From contig JBDTRP010000159.1 in the NCBI GenBank assembly GCA_039931555.1, forward strand, positions 1 to 64,000: a DNA stretch of 64,000 nt. The letters are read 5' to 3'. The notes under the pieces are model-generated. The model was not told the origin of the DNA and ran no database searches. It was given only the letters and a program-made list of their open reading frames with translations. Each line of letters opens with the position of its first letter. The first letter of the stretch is position 1. This document shows, one piece after another, positions 1 to 8,337 of the stretch. Origin of the DNA: JAENVT01 sp039931555. GTDB taxonomy: Bacteria > Actinomycetota > Acidimicrobiia > Acidimicrobiales > Ilumatobacteraceae. A program made the position numbers and the translations under genes.

Positions 1-359
1 TCGATGCGTTCTACACAGGCGTGGCGAGCGACGACGTTCTGTTGCCGCTCTACCCCGAGGCGCCGGATCTGCGCGGCGCTCGCCACCGCCTGACCCTGTT
101 CCTCGCCCAGTACTGGGGAGGCCCGACGACGTACAACGACGAGCGCGGGCATCCGCGGCTACGCATGCGGCACATGCCGTTCACCGTCGGTCCACTGCAG
201 CGCGATCGGTGGCTGGCCCACATGGGTGCCGCGGTCTTCTCGTGCGCCCCGAACGCCGCGATCGCCGAGCTCCTGATGGCCTACTTCGTGCCAGCGGCCG
301 AGCAGATGCGCAACGACACCGGCCTGCCGATCTCGTCGCCCGGCCAGCGACCGCGCTAG
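1..359 (+). CDS. glbO: Truncated haemoglobin, group O (partial, N-terminus cut by window edge)
   Basis: The reading frame is open from base 3 at the window edge, so the true start lies outside. The visible 118 residues begin DAFYTGVASDD and contain LFLAQYWGGPTTY followed by HPRLRMRHMPF, which are hallmarks of group II (O) truncated globins. The GHPRLRMRH stretch carries the proximal (F8) histidine and the later LAHM segment holds the conserved G-helix Trp (DRWLAHM). Family members bind O2 and are credited with oxygen or NO/peroxide chemistry in actinobacteria. The C-terminus is complete at the TAG stop, which overlaps the convergent methyltransferase gene by four bases. The role in this organism is inferred from family only. 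Confidence 0.9.
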   Translation, partial: DAFYTGVASDDVLLPLYPEAPDLRGARHRLTLFLAQYWGGPTTYNDERGHPRLRMRHMPFTVGPLQRDRWLAHMGAAVFSCAPNAAIAELLMAYFVPAAEQMRNDTGLPISSPGQRPR

Positions 360-1153
360 CCCTTGCGCAGTGCGTAGCACGCAATGGCCGTCGCCGCGGC
401 CGCATTCAGCGAGTCGATCCCCGGTGCCATGGGTATGCGCACGCTGGTGGTGCTGGCAGCCAACGATTCGGCGGTCAACCCGGCACGTTCGGCGCCGATC
501 ACGATCGCCATCCGCTCGCTGACCCCGATCGTGCCGATATCGATGGCATCGGCGCTCGGCGTGAGGGCGCAGACCGTGAAGCCCTGGGCGGTGAGGCGCT
601 GCAGCTCGTCGGGCAGGTTCGTGACCCTGGCAGCGGGGAAGGCGATCGCCTGGCCCATCGACACTCGCAACGACCGCCGCGACAAGGGGTCGGCACTGGT
701 CGAGTCGAAGATCATGCCGTCCCACCCGAGGGCGATGGCATTTCGAACGATCGAGCCGACGTTGATCGGATTGTCGACTGCCTCGAGCACGATCAGCCGC
801 GTTGCCTGCCGAGCCAACTGCTCGGCGGTCGTGCGTGCCGGCCGGGCGAACAGCGCGACGATCCCCTGCGGCGTGCCGAGCTGGGTGACCATTGCCCGCA
901 CCTCATCGCCACCCGCGTAGATCGGAACCGATTCGGGCAATCGCCACGTGACAGGCGGTGGCTTGGCGACATCGACCAGCGCCACGACAGCAGTGCAGCC
1001 GGCCGCGAGCGCACGATCGACCACCAGGTCACCCTCGGCCATGAACAGACCGTCACCATCGTCATTGCGGCGCTGGCGCCGATTCGTCAAGCCGCGTTCG
1101 TTGCGCCGAAAGCATGCCAGCCGCGCATCGTTGGCATCGTCGATCAGGATCAC
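356..1153 (-). CDS. TrmH/SpoU-family RNA 2'-O-methyltransferase
   Basis: The protein (265 aa) transfers a methyl group from SAM to a ribose 2'-OH of tRNA or rRNA. The SPOUT knot motifs are visible: RLIVLEAVDNPINVGSIVRN, then IGAERAGLT and the C-terminal IPMAPGIDSLNAAAA. An N-terminal substrate-binding region precedes them. I chose the GTG at 1153 because it sits one base after the stop of menB, giving TGA-C-GTG coupling; the open frame continues upstream inside menB in another frame and that extension has no family similarity. The exact RNA target cannot be told from the sequence. Confidence 0.85.
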   Translation of the reverse strand: MILIDDANDARLACFRRNERGLTNRRQRRNDDGDGLFMAEGDLVVDRALAAGCTAVVALVDVAKPPPVTWRLPESVPIYAGGDEVRAMVTQLGTPQGIVALFARPARTTAEQLARQATRLIVLEAVDNPINVGSIVRNAIALGWDGMIFDSTSADPLSRRSLRVSMGQAIAFPAARVTNLPDELQRLTAQGFTVCALTPSADAIDIGTIGVSERMAIVIGAERAGLTAESLAASTTSVRIPMAPGIDSLNAAAATAIACYALRKG

Positions 1154-1154
1154 G

Positions 1155-2063
1155 TCAGTAGTGCCACGGGAACGAGCTCCAGTCGGGGTCACGCTTGTCG
1201 ATGAACGACGAACGGCCTTCCTCGGCCTCGTCGCTGGCATACGCCAAGCGGGTGGCCTCGCCGGCGAACACCTGTTGACCGACCAGGCCATCGTCGATCA
1301 GGTTGAACGAGAACTTCAACATCCGCTGTGCCGTCGGGCTCTTGCCATTGATCTCCATCGCCCATTGCAGCGCGGTGGATTCGAGATCCGCGTGTGGCAC
1401 GACGGCATTGACCATCCCCATGCGGTGAGCATCGGCGGCGGAGTATTCGCGGCCGAGGAAGAAGATCTCCCGGGCGAACTTCTGACCGACCTGGCGGGCC
1501 AGGTACGCGCTGCCGAAGCCGCCGTCGAAACTGGCCACGTCGGCGTCGGTCTGCTTGAACTTGGCGTGCTCCGCACTGGCCAACGTGAGATCACAAACCA
1601 CGTGCAGGCTGTGGCCGCCGCCGGCCGCCCATCCGGGTACCACGCAGACGACGATCTTCGGCATGAACCGGATCAGTCGCTGCACTTCCAGGATGTGTAG
1701 CCGTCCGGCACGGCCCGGCTCGATCGAGTCCCGCCCTTCTTCGGCCGCGTACTTGTACCCGTCTCGGCCGCGGATCCGCTGGTCGCCGCCGCTGCAGAAC
1801 GCCCACCCACCATCCTTCGGCGACGGACCGTTGCCCGTCAACAGCACGCATCCGACATCGGTGGTCATCCGGGCGTGGTCCAATGCGGTGTACAACTGGT
1901 CGACGGTGCGCGGCCGGAAGGCGTTGCGCACCTCTGGTCGGTTGAACGCGACGCGTACCGTGCCCTGGTCGACCGCACGGTGGTAGGTGATGTCGTCGAA
2001 GGCGAAGCCGGGAACCTCGCGCCACGCCGCCGGATCGAACAAGTCGGAGACCATGGACCCCAT
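1155..2063 (-). CDS. menB: 1,4-dihydroxy-2-naphthoyl-CoA synthase
   Basis: A 302-residue crotonase-fold enzyme that closes the second ring of menaquinone by Dieckmann-type condensation of o-succinylbenzoyl-CoA. Diagnostic MenB stretches are AFCSGGDQRIRGRDGYKY, the oxyanion-hole segment PGWAAGGGHSLHVVCDLTLA, and the TDADVASFDGGFGSAYLAR region; the C-terminus EGRSSFIDKRDPDWSSFPW is typical of actinobacterial MenB. The length matches the family. Start is ATG 2063; an in-frame ATG at 2054 is an alternative. It is divergent from cofE, with 32 bases between starts. Menaquinone would be the natural electron acceptor for the hydrogenase encoded later in the window. Confidence 0.95.
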   Translation of the reverse strand: MGSMVSDLFDPAAWREVPGFAFDDITYHRAVDQGTVRVAFNRPEVRNAFRPRTVDQLYTALDHARMTTDVGCVLLTGNGPSPKDGGWAFCSGGDQRIRGRDGYKYAAEEGRDSIEPGRAGRLHILEVQRLIRFMPKIVVCVVPGWAAGGGHSLHVVCDLTLASAEHAKFKQTDADVASFDGGFGSAYLARQVGQKFAREIFFLGREYSAADAHRMGMVNAVVPHADLESTALQWAMEINGKSPTAQRMLKFSFNLIDDGLVGQQVFAGEATRLAYASDEAEEGRSSFIDKRDPDWSSFPWHY

Positions 2064-2083
2064 TGTGCTGTATCGAGCGCTGC

Positions 2084-2089
2084 TACGTT
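2084..2089 (+). promoter_or_regulatory. Predicted leaderless -10 box of cofE
   Basis: TACGTT lies exactly six bases before the GTG start codon of cofE, so transcription would begin at or next to the start codon. The same TANNNT-N6/7-start layout recurs at several other genes here. No convincing -35 was required or assigned. Confidence 0.5.
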
Positions 2090-2095
2090 CAGCCC

Positions 2096-2848
2096 GTGAC
2101 CGGCTTGCAGATCTTCGGTGTGCCGGGCATCGCCGAGATCGTCGAGGGTACCGACCTGGCCGCGGTCATCGCCGCTGCCGCGACGGCCGCCGGTGAGGCG
2201 TTGGCCGACGGCGACATCGTGGTCGTGACATCGAAGATCGTCTCCAAGGCCGAGGGTCGAACGCTCGAGCTTGCCGACGTCGAGCCCTCGCCGTTTGCGA
2301 TCGAATGGTCGGCGACGTGGGACAAGGACCCCGCGGTGACCGAGGTCGTGCTGCGCGAAGCGAAGCGCATCGTTCGCCAGTTGGGACCGGTGCTGATCAC
2401 CGAGACGCATCATGGTTTCGTTTGTGCCAACAGTGGCGTCGATCAGTCGTCGAGTGGCGCGCACGGGCGCCTCGTCCTGCTGCCGTCCGACCCTGACGCA
2501 TCGGCGCGGCGCATCCGCGCCGGCCTCGCCGAGATCGGTGTCGACGTGGCCGTGATCATCTCCGACACCTTCGGCCGGGCCTGGCGTGAAGGCCAGACCG
2601 ACATCGCCATCGGCATCGCCGGGATGCAGCCGATCCACAGCTACATCGGGCAGTTCGATCCGCACGGCCACGAGTTCAAGGTGCAAGCGGTGTGCCTGGC
2701 CGACGAGCTCGCCGGCGCCGCCGAACTGGTCAAGGGCAACATCTCGCGCATGCCCGTCGGGGTGATCCGTGGCTGTGCGTGGGAGGTCGACGACACAGCG
2801 ACCATCGCCCCGGTGCTGCGCGATCAAAGCCGCGATCTGTTCAGATGA
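2096..2848 (+). CDS. cofE: Coenzyme F420-0:L-glutamate ligase
   Basis: CofE (250 aa) adds gamma-linked glutamates to F420-0 using GTP. The sequence shows the family signatures DIVVVTSKIVSKAEGR near the N-terminus, LITETHHGFVCANSGVDQSS, and ISDTFGRAWREGQTDIAIG. I start at GTG 2096 (VTGLQIFGVPGI), where family members begin and a -10-like hexamer sits just upstream; the longer open frame from 2063 overlaps the menB start. Length fits single-domain CofE rather than the longer mycobacterial FbiB, which carries an extra nitroreductase domain. The product would serve the F420-dependent enzymes of the cell, such as the LLM oxidoreductase at 29.2 kb. Confidence 0.93.
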   Translation: MTGLQIFGVPGIAEIVEGTDLAAVIAAAATAAGEALADGDIVVVTSKIVSKAEGRTLELADVEPSPFAIEWSATWDKDPAVTEVVLREAKRIVRQLGPVLITETHHGFVCANSGVDQSSSGAHGRLVLLPSDPDASARRIRAGLAEIGVDVAVIISDTFGRAWREGQTDIAIGIAGMQPIHSYIGQFDPHGHEFKVQAVCLADELAGAAELVKGNISRMPVGVIRGCAWEVDDTATIAPVLRDQSRDLFR

Positions 2849-2852
2849 GCGC

Positions 2853-3311
2853 ATGTCCGAACAGATCACGATCGAACGATCCATCCGCGCCGATGCCGGT
2901 CGGCTGTACGAACTGGTCACCGACCTGCCCCGGATGGGCGAGTGGTCGCCGGAAAACACTGGAGGGAAGTGGGTCAAGGGCTCGACCGGGTGCGTAGTCG
3001 GCGCGCATTTCAAAGGAACGAACCGCAACGGCTGGCACCGGTGGAGCACCGATGTCCGGGTCACGGTTGCCGAGCCCGGGCAGCGGTTCAGCTTCGACGT
3101 GACAGCCGGGCCGATCAAGGTCGCCACGTGGGACTACCGATTCGAGCAGCACGGTGACACGACCACCGTCGTGGAAACCTGGACCGACAACCGCGCGGCC
3201 CTGGCGAAGCGGATCGCGTCGCTGATCGCCGGCGTCGCGGACCGCACCGAGCGAAATCGGCAGAACATGGAAGCGACCGTGGCCAAGCTGGCCGAGGCCG
3301 TGGAACCCTGA
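2853..3311 (+). CDS. SRPBCC-family (START/Bet v1-like) protein
   Basis: A 152-residue protein with the polyketide cyclase/dehydrase-type SRPBCC fold: an N-terminal IERSIRADAGRLYELVTDL strand-helix, LPRMGEWSPENTG, and a C-terminal long helix. These proteins form a hydrophobic cavity that binds lipids or other ligands. The start MSEQITIERS at 2853 follows the cofE stop by four bases, so the two genes are probably co-transcribed. No catalytic residues are evident and the ligand is unknown. Confidence 0.75.
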   Translation: MSEQITIERSIRADAGRLYELVTDLPRMGEWSPENTGGKWVKGSTGCVVGAHFKGTNRNGWHRWSTDVRVTVAEPGQRFSFDVTAGPIKVATWDYRFEQHGDTTTVVETWTDNRAALAKRIASLIAGVADRTERNRQNMEATVAKLAEAVEP

Positions 3312-3315
3312 CCCG

Positions 3316-4233
3316 CTACGAGATCTTCGAGTACTCGACCGCGATGTCGGCGGCGACCGCGGCGTTGTGCTTGATCAACGAGATGTTGGCCGTCAGGCTG
3401 CGGCCGTCGGTTCGATCGACGATCCGCGACAACAGGAACGGTGTGACCGCCTGGCCGACGATCCCTTGCGCGTTCAACTCGACGAGCGCCTCGATGATGA
3501 CGCCGTCGATCTCTCGCGCAGGAATCTCGTCCCCTTCGGAAATAGGGTTGGCGACGCAGATGCCGCGGCGCAACTGCAGCCCACGCCAGGTCGCGTCGAG
3601 CACGGCCGCTGCCAGCCGCGCGTCATCGACGCGGCGCGGCGCGGGGTGACCGCTGGATCGGCTGTAGAACGCCGGGAACTGATCGCTGCCGACCACGACA
3701 ACGGGGACACCGGACGTCTCGAGGTACTCGAGTGTGAGAGCGATGTCGAGGATCGATTTCACCCCGGCGCACACCACCGCGACGGGGGTCGAAGCCAGTT
3801 CGGTGAGGTCGGCCGAGATGTCGAACGTTGCCGCTGCGCCGCGGTGCACCCCGCCGATGCCACCGGTCGCGAAGACCCGGATGCCTGCCAATGCAGCGAG
3901 ATGCATGGTGGCGGCCACCGTCGTCGCACCCGTGGCTTTCGTGGCCACCAGCCACGGAAGATCGCGCGTGGTCGCCTTGTAGACCTCGGTCCGACTGGCC
4001 AACTGCTCGATCCCGGCCTGATCCACGCCGATCGTGCACACGCCGTCGAGCACTGCGATGGTCGCGGGTACCGCGCCGCGATCTCGCACGATCGACTCGA
4101 CCGCAGCCACCATCTCGATGTTCTGCGGGTACGGCATCCCGTGGCTGATGATCGTCGACTCGAGCGCCACGATCGGTTGACCGGCCTGCACGGCGTGCTG
4201 GACTTCCTCACTGACATACAGCACGGGCGTCAC
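3316..4233 (-). CDS. psuG: Pseudouridine-5'-phosphate glycosidase
   Basis: PsuG (305 aa) cleaves pseudouridine 5'-phosphate to uracil and ribose 5-phosphate in RNA turnover. Recognisable stretches include IVALESTIISHGMPYPQN at the N-terminus, the KATTRDLPWLVATKATGATTVAATM segment that includes the conserved lysine region, VFATGGIGGVHRG, and PVVVVGSDQFPAFYSRSSG. Length is normal for the family. The gene overlaps the upstream lipoprotein by four bases (ATGA). No pseudouridine kinase (psuK) is adjacent; the only sugar kinase in the window is the ribokinase-like gene at 38.1 kb. Confidence 0.93.
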   Translation of the reverse strand: MTPVLYVSEEVQHAVQAGQPIVALESTIISHGMPYPQNIEMVAAVESIVRDRGAVPATIAVLDGVCTIGVDQAGIEQLASRTEVYKATTRDLPWLVATKATGATTVAATMHLAALAGIRVFATGGIGGVHRGAAATFDISADLTELASTPVAVVCAGVKSILDIALTLEYLETSGVPVVVVGSDQFPAFYSRSSGHPAPRRVDDARLAAAVLDATWRGLQLRRGICVANPISEGDEIPAREIDGVIIEALVELNAQGIVGQAVTPFLLSRIVDRTDGRSLTANISLIKHNAAVAADIAVEYSKIS

Positions 4234-4724
4234 GATCCAGTGGTCGTGTTGAGGTCGGATGTGCCGGCGGGGTCGGTCGTTGCCGTGATCCCGCAGGTGA
4301 CTCCGACGTAGTTCTGGAACCTGTTCTGGGCGTCGGTGTAATCCGCGCTGGCGAACGTGTCGGTCAGCGTGGCGAACTCGGGCGTCGTGACCATGGCGGT
4401 GACGTCGTAGTTGTTCGCCTTGACGACCGTCAGCAACTGCTGCGCCGCCGTGTTGATCGTGCCGACATCGGCTTTGATCTCCGCTGGGGCGAGTGCGGAC
4501 ATCGCGGCGAACTTCGCGGCGAACCCCTCGACCGCGGGCTGCACGTCGGCGGGAACGGGGGACAGCGCAAGGTTGAACAGTTGCTGTTGGGCGTCAGCCG
4601 CGTCCTTGGCGGCATTGGCAGCCACGCAGAACTCGGCGGGTGCATCGGCCTTGCTGCCGACAGAACTGCATGACGCCACCGTCGCCAACAGCAAGCCGGC
4701 CACCGCCAAGTGCGTCCGATTCAC
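4230..4724 (-). CDS. Small secreted lipoprotein of unknown function
   Basis: The 164-residue product has a lipoprotein signal peptide: MNRTHLAVAGLLLATVASC, a short basic start, a hydrophobic core and a lipobox with Cys19. The mature part is Ala-rich and helical (SALAPAEIKADVGTINTA) with two further cysteines. I do not recognise a characterised domain. The GTG start at 4724 is supported by AGGAGG five bases upstream. The gene overlaps psuG by four bases, so the two are translated together, but a functional link is not obvious. Confidence 0.75.
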   Translation of the reverse strand: MNRTHLAVAGLLLATVASCSSVGSKADAPAEFCVAANAAKDAADAQQQLFNLALSPVPADVQPAVEGFAAKFAAMSALAPAEIKADVGTINTAAQQLLTVVKANNYDVTAMVTTPEFATLTDTFASADYTDAQNRFQNYVGVTCGITATTDPAGTSDLNTTTGS

Positions 4725-4792
4725 ACATCCTCCTCGCTCGGCACCCTACGGTACTGTCCGACCGATCGCCCGGTAGGCCACACTGTGCGTCG

Positions 4793-5593
4793 ATGAATGT
4801 GGAATCCGGCCAACCGATCAAGCTGACCCACGATGGCGCCGTTGCCACGATCTGGCTGGACCGCCCCGACAAGCGCAATGCGATGAGCTACGCGATGTGG
4901 GAGTCGCTGGAGGAGATTGCTCTGCATGTGGCAGCAGATCCCGAGGTTCGGGTCGTGGTCGTGCGCGGGGCGGGCGACCACTTCTGTGCAGGCGCCGACA
5001 TCACAGAACTGAACGTGCAGCGTGGCGTCGATCAACGGTCGTTCGCGGAGGTCAACCTCGCTGCCGAAACAGCGTTGGCGACCATCCCCAAACCCACGGT
5101 GGCCTTCATCTCCGGCGACTGCATCGGTGGCGGATGCGCGTTGGCCATCGATTGCGACTTGCGCGTCGCCATCAGCGGCGCACGGTTCGGCATCACCCCC
5201 GCCAGACTCGGCATCGTCTACCCCAGTGCCTCGTTGGAGCGCGCCACGCACCTTCTGGGGCCTGCGGCGACCAAGCGGCTGCTGTTCACCGGTGACTTGA
5301 TCGACACCGGCGAGGCACTGCGCCTCGGACTGGTGGACGAGGTCGTGGAGACAGCGACAGGCGAGGAGCGGCTTGCTACGTTGACCGGCGTGCTCGCCGA
5401 CCGCTCGCTGCTGACCCAGGCGGCGACCAAGGCGATGGTCGCCGACGTCGTGACCTACGGCCATGTTCGGCCCGACGTCGAGCGCGCGTGGAACCAGACT
5501 GCGGCCGCATCTGGCGACGGCACCGAAGGAATCGCTGCCTTCGTGCAGAAGCGGACGCCACGCTTCACGTGGTCTGGTCACGATGGCAGCTAG
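4793..5593 (+). CDS. Enoyl-CoA hydratase/isomerase-family protein
   Basis: A 266-residue crotonase-fold protein. The first oxyanion-hole segment GAGDHFCAGADITEL and the second SGDCIGGGCALAIDCDLRVA are clear. Where classical hydratases have a catalytic Glu in the following helix, this protein reads TPARLGIVYPSASLE, so it may be an isomerase, hydrolase or other crotonase rather than a true hydratase. Start ATG 4793 is chosen over the longer frame from 4640, which runs back into the divergent lipoprotein gene. Its last 11 bases overlap modB, an unusual partner. Confidence 0.85.
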   Translation: MNVESGQPIKLTHDGAVATIWLDRPDKRNAMSYAMWESLEEIALHVAADPEVRVVVVRGAGDHFCAGADITELNVQRGVDQRSFAEVNLAAETALATIPKPTVAFISGDCIGGGCALAIDCDLRVAISGARFGITPARLGIVYPSASLERATHLLGPAATKRLLFTGDLIDTGEALRLGLVDEVVETATGEERLATLTGVLADRSLLTQAATKAMVADVVTYGHVRPDVERAWNQTAAASGDGTEGIAAFVQKRTPRFTWSGHDGS

Positions 5594-6401
5594 GACAGCA
5601 CGCCGGATCGAGCGGTCGTTGCCGTGGCCGGCGTTCGCGCTGGCCGTGCTGGCCATTGCATTCTTCGCGCTGCCGCTGATCGGGTTGATGAGCCGGGCGC
5701 CGTGGAGCGACGTCGGTAGCATCCTCGGCAGCAATGCGGTGCGCCAGGCCCTCAAGTTGTCGATCGTGTGCAGCCTGTGCGCGACAGGGCTCTCGGTGCT
5801 GCTCGGTCTGCCACTGGCTTGGCTGCTGGCCCGCAAGCGGTTCTTCGGGCGGTCGGTCGTGCGCGCCCTGTGCACGTTGTCGATGGTGCTGCCCCCCGTC
5901 GTTGGGGGACTCGCGTTGCTCTATGCGCTGGGTCGTCGCGGAGTGGTCGGGCAGTACCTCGATCGATGGTTCGATGTGCGTCTGCCATTCACATCCGCAG
6001 GTGTCGTGATCGCCCAGACCTTTGTGGCGATGCCGTTCTTCGTGGTCACGGTCGAGGCGGCGCTCCGTCAGTCCGACTCCGGCCATGACGACGCGGCACG
6101 CACACTGGGAGCCAGCAGTTGGTACACGTTTCGCCGAGTGACGTTGCCCGCGGTCCGGTCGGCGCTCGTCGCCGGCGCCGTGCTGTCGTGGGCCAGGGCG
6201 TTCGGAGAGTTCGGGGCCACGATCATGTTTGCGGGGAGCCTCCCCGGCAAGACGCAGACGTTGCCGCTGTCGGTGTACATCACCCTCGACTCGGATCCGC
6301 AACAGGCGATCGTGATCGCGTTGTTGATGGTGGCCGTCTCGTTCGGTGTGCTCGTCGCCCTGCGCGACCGCTGGTTGGGCGGGGGTGAACGGGCCACGTG
6401 A
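5583..6401 (+). CDS. modB: Molybdate ABC transporter permease
   Basis: A 272-residue integral membrane permease with about five hydrophobic segments. It shows the ModB-type binding-protein-dependent transport motif: DDAARTLGASSWYTFRRVTL followed by ARAFGEFGATIMFAG, the EAA-loop and the typical GEFGAT. The start ATG 5583 lies within the last codons of the enoyl-CoA hydratase-like gene (overlap 11 bases). It is followed by modC with a GTGA overlap. No gene for the periplasmic binding protein ModA is next to it, which is odd because most mod operons begin with modA. Confidence 0.9.
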   Translation: MAARTARRIERSLPWPAFALAVLAIAFFALPLIGLMSRAPWSDVGSILGSNAVRQALKLSIVCSLCATGLSVLLGLPLAWLLARKRFFGRSVVRALCTLSMVLPPVVGGLALLYALGRRGVVGQYLDRWFDVRLPFTSAGVVIAQTFVAMPFFVVTVEAALRQSDSGHDDAARTLGASSWYTFRRVTLPAVRSALVAGAVLSWARAFGEFGATIMFAGSLPGKTQTLPLSVYITLDSDPQQAIVIALLMVAVSFGVLVALRDRWLGGGERAT

Positions 6402-7453
6402 CGTTGCGCGCCCACATCGTGGTCGCCCGCGGGTCGCTGAACCTCGACGTGTGGCTCAACGCCGCGCGGGGTGAGGTCGTGGCGCTGCTCGGCCCCAACG
6501 GAGCCGGCAAGACGACCATCTTGCGGTGCCTCGCCGGGCTGCTGGCGATCGAGCGCGGCTCGATCGAGGTGCTCGGCCAGGTCGTCGACGATCCTTCGAC
6601 GGGCACGTTCGTGCCGTCCGAGCAACGATCGTGCGGGGTGATGTTCCAGCAGTACCTGTTGTTCCCACACATGTCGGTGCTCGAGAACGTGGCGTTCGGT
6701 CTGCGGGCACGAGGGGCCGACAAGGCGGTTGCCCATGACCAAGCCCGCGCCTGGCTCGGCCGGGTCGGCAGTGAGGGCCTCGAGCGATCCCGTCCCGACG
6801 AGCTCTCCGGCGGCCAGGCCCAGCGGGTCGCGTTGGCGCGGGCGCTTGCCTCGGAACCGAAGCTGTTGCTGCTCGACGAGCCGCTGGCTGCCCTCGACGC
6901 CGGCACCAAGGTCGAGGTGCGTCGCGAGTTGCGGCGGCACCTGACGGAGTTCGCCGGATCGGCGGTGCTGGTGACCCATGATCCGGTCGATGCCTACACG
7001 CTTGCCGACCGCGTGGTGATCGTCGAGCATGGTCACGTCGTGCAGGATGGAACGTTCGTCGAGATCGCTGCTCATCCACGGTCGGCCTACGTGGCCGAAC
7101 TGGTCGGCGTGAACCTGCTGACCGGGTCGATGATGGGCGGGATCTTTGCGGTGGATGGCGGCGCCACGCTGGTGGTGGCGGCGGCGGATGTCGATGGCGC
7201 AGCGATCGCCGTGATCCGACCGCAGGCTGTGTCGTTGCACGTGTCCCGCCCGGAGGGCAGCATGCGCAACATCTGGACGGCCACGGTCATCGATGTCGAC
7301 CACCGCGCCGACCGTGTCCGCGTACGCCTGCAGGGTCCCATCCAATTGACCGCGGAGATCACGGCGGCAGCAGCGGAGGCCCTGCGCATCAAGGTCGGTC
7401 GGCAGTTGTGGGCAGCCGTCAAGGCCACCGAGATCTCGGTCACTCTGAACTAG
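6398..7453 (+). CDS. modC: Molybdate ABC transporter ATP-binding protein
   Basis: A 351-residue ATPase that powers molybdate import with ModB. Walker A LGPNGAGKTT lies at residues 31-40, the Q-loop in VMFQQYLLFPHMS, the ABC signature LSGGQAQR at 136-143, and Walker B LLLLDEPLAALDA at about 156-168. The final ~70 residues form a TOBE/Mop-type domain (AVIRPQAVSLHV onward) that in ModC-like proteins binds molybdate and regulates the pump. GTG start overlaps the modB stop. Molybdate would supply the molybdopterin oxidoreductase encoded at 36 kb, among others. Confidence 0.92.
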   Translation: MTLRAHIVVARGSLNLDVWLNAARGEVVALLGPNGAGKTTILRCLAGLLAIERGSIEVLGQVVDDPSTGTFVPSEQRSCGVMFQQYLLFPHMSVLENVAFGLRARGADKAVAHDQARAWLGRVGSEGLERSRPDELSGGQAQRVALARALASEPKLLLLDEPLAALDAGTKVEVRRELRRHLTEFAGSAVLVTHDPVDAYTLADRVVIVEHGHVVQDGTFVEIAAHPRSAYVAELVGVNLLTGSMMGGIFAVDGGATLVVAAADVDGAAIAVIRPQAVSLHVSRPEGSMRNIWTATVIDVDHRADRVRVRLQGPIQLTAEITAAAAEALRIKVGRQLWAAVKATEISVTLN

Positions 7454-7479
7454 GCGCAGTCGTCTGCCAAGATCTCTGC

Positions 7480-8337
7480 ATGACGAAGGTGATCGACAGG
7501 GTTGGTGTGGTGGGCTGCGGCCTGATGGGTTCCGGCATTGCCGAAGTGACGGCTCGCGCCGGCCTCGACGTCGTGGTCACCGAGAGCTCGCCATCGGCTG
7601 TAGAGGCCGGCATGGCCCGGGTCGCCAACTCGCTGAAGCGTGCCATGTCGTCGGGGCGCCTGTCGGAAGCCGATCATGACGCCACCTGGCAACGGATGTC
7701 GTTCGGCCATCAGTTCGACGCGCTCCACGACTGTGACCTGGTGATCGAGGCCGTGGCGGAGGACGAGGCGATGAAGATCGACGTGTTCCGCCGCCTCGAC
7801 GATCTCTGCAAGCCCGACGCGGTGCTGGCCTCGAACACGTCGAGCATCCCGATCATGAAGCTCGCCAGGGCGACCAAGCGGGAAGCACAGGTCATCGGCA
7901 TCCACTTCTTCAACCCGGTCCCGGTGCTCCCGTTGGTCGAGCTGGTCACGTCGCTGCTGACGTCTCCGGAGACAGCGACCGACATCGAGCAGTTCGCCGG
8001 CGACACGCTGGGCAAGACGGTCATCCGGTCTCGCGACCGCGCCGGCTTCATCGTCAACGCGCTGCTGATCCCGTACATCCTGGCCGCGGTCAGGATGCTC
8101 GAGTCCGGGTTCGCCACCGCCGACGACATCGACACCGGCATGGTCAAGGGCTGCGCGCACCCGATGGGGCCACTCCGACTCGCCGACCTCATCGGGCTCG
8201 ACACCGTGCAGGCGGTCGCCGAGTCGTTGTACAGCGAGTTCAAGGAGCAGCTCTACGCGCCGCCTTCGCTCCTGCTGCGCATGGTCGAAGCCGGTCTGCT
8301 GGGCCGCAAAGCCGGCCGCGGCTTCTATGAGTACTGA
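7480..8337 (+). CDS. 3-hydroxyacyl-CoA (3-hydroxybutyryl-CoA) dehydrogenase
   Basis: A 285-residue NAD(P)-dependent dehydrogenase of the FadB2/PaaH/Hbd type. The Rossmann motif VGVVGCGLMGSGIAEVTARAG is at the N-terminus, the substrate segment ASNTSSIPIMKLA and the catalytic His in GIHFFNPVPVLPLVEL follow, and the C-terminal domain ends with GLLGRKAGRGFYEY, the usual family terminus. Start is ATG 7480; the longer frame reaches back into modC. Role: reversible oxidation of 3-hydroxyacyl-CoA in fatty-acid or polyhydroxybutyrate metabolism; the chain length preference is not visible. Confidence 0.9.
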   Translation: MTKVIDRVGVVGCGLMGSGIAEVTARAGLDVVVTESSPSAVEAGMARVANSLKRAMSSGRLSEADHDATWQRMSFGHQFDALHDCDLVIEAVAEDEAMKIDVFRRLDDLCKPDAVLASNTSSIPIMKLARATKREAQVIGIHFFNPVPVLPLVELVTSLLTSPETATDIEQFAGDTLGKTVIRSRDRAGFIVNALLIPYILAAVRMLESGFATADDIDTGMVKGCAHPMGPLRLADLIGLDTVQAVAESLYSEFKEQLYAPPSLLLRMVEAGLLGRKAGRGFYEY

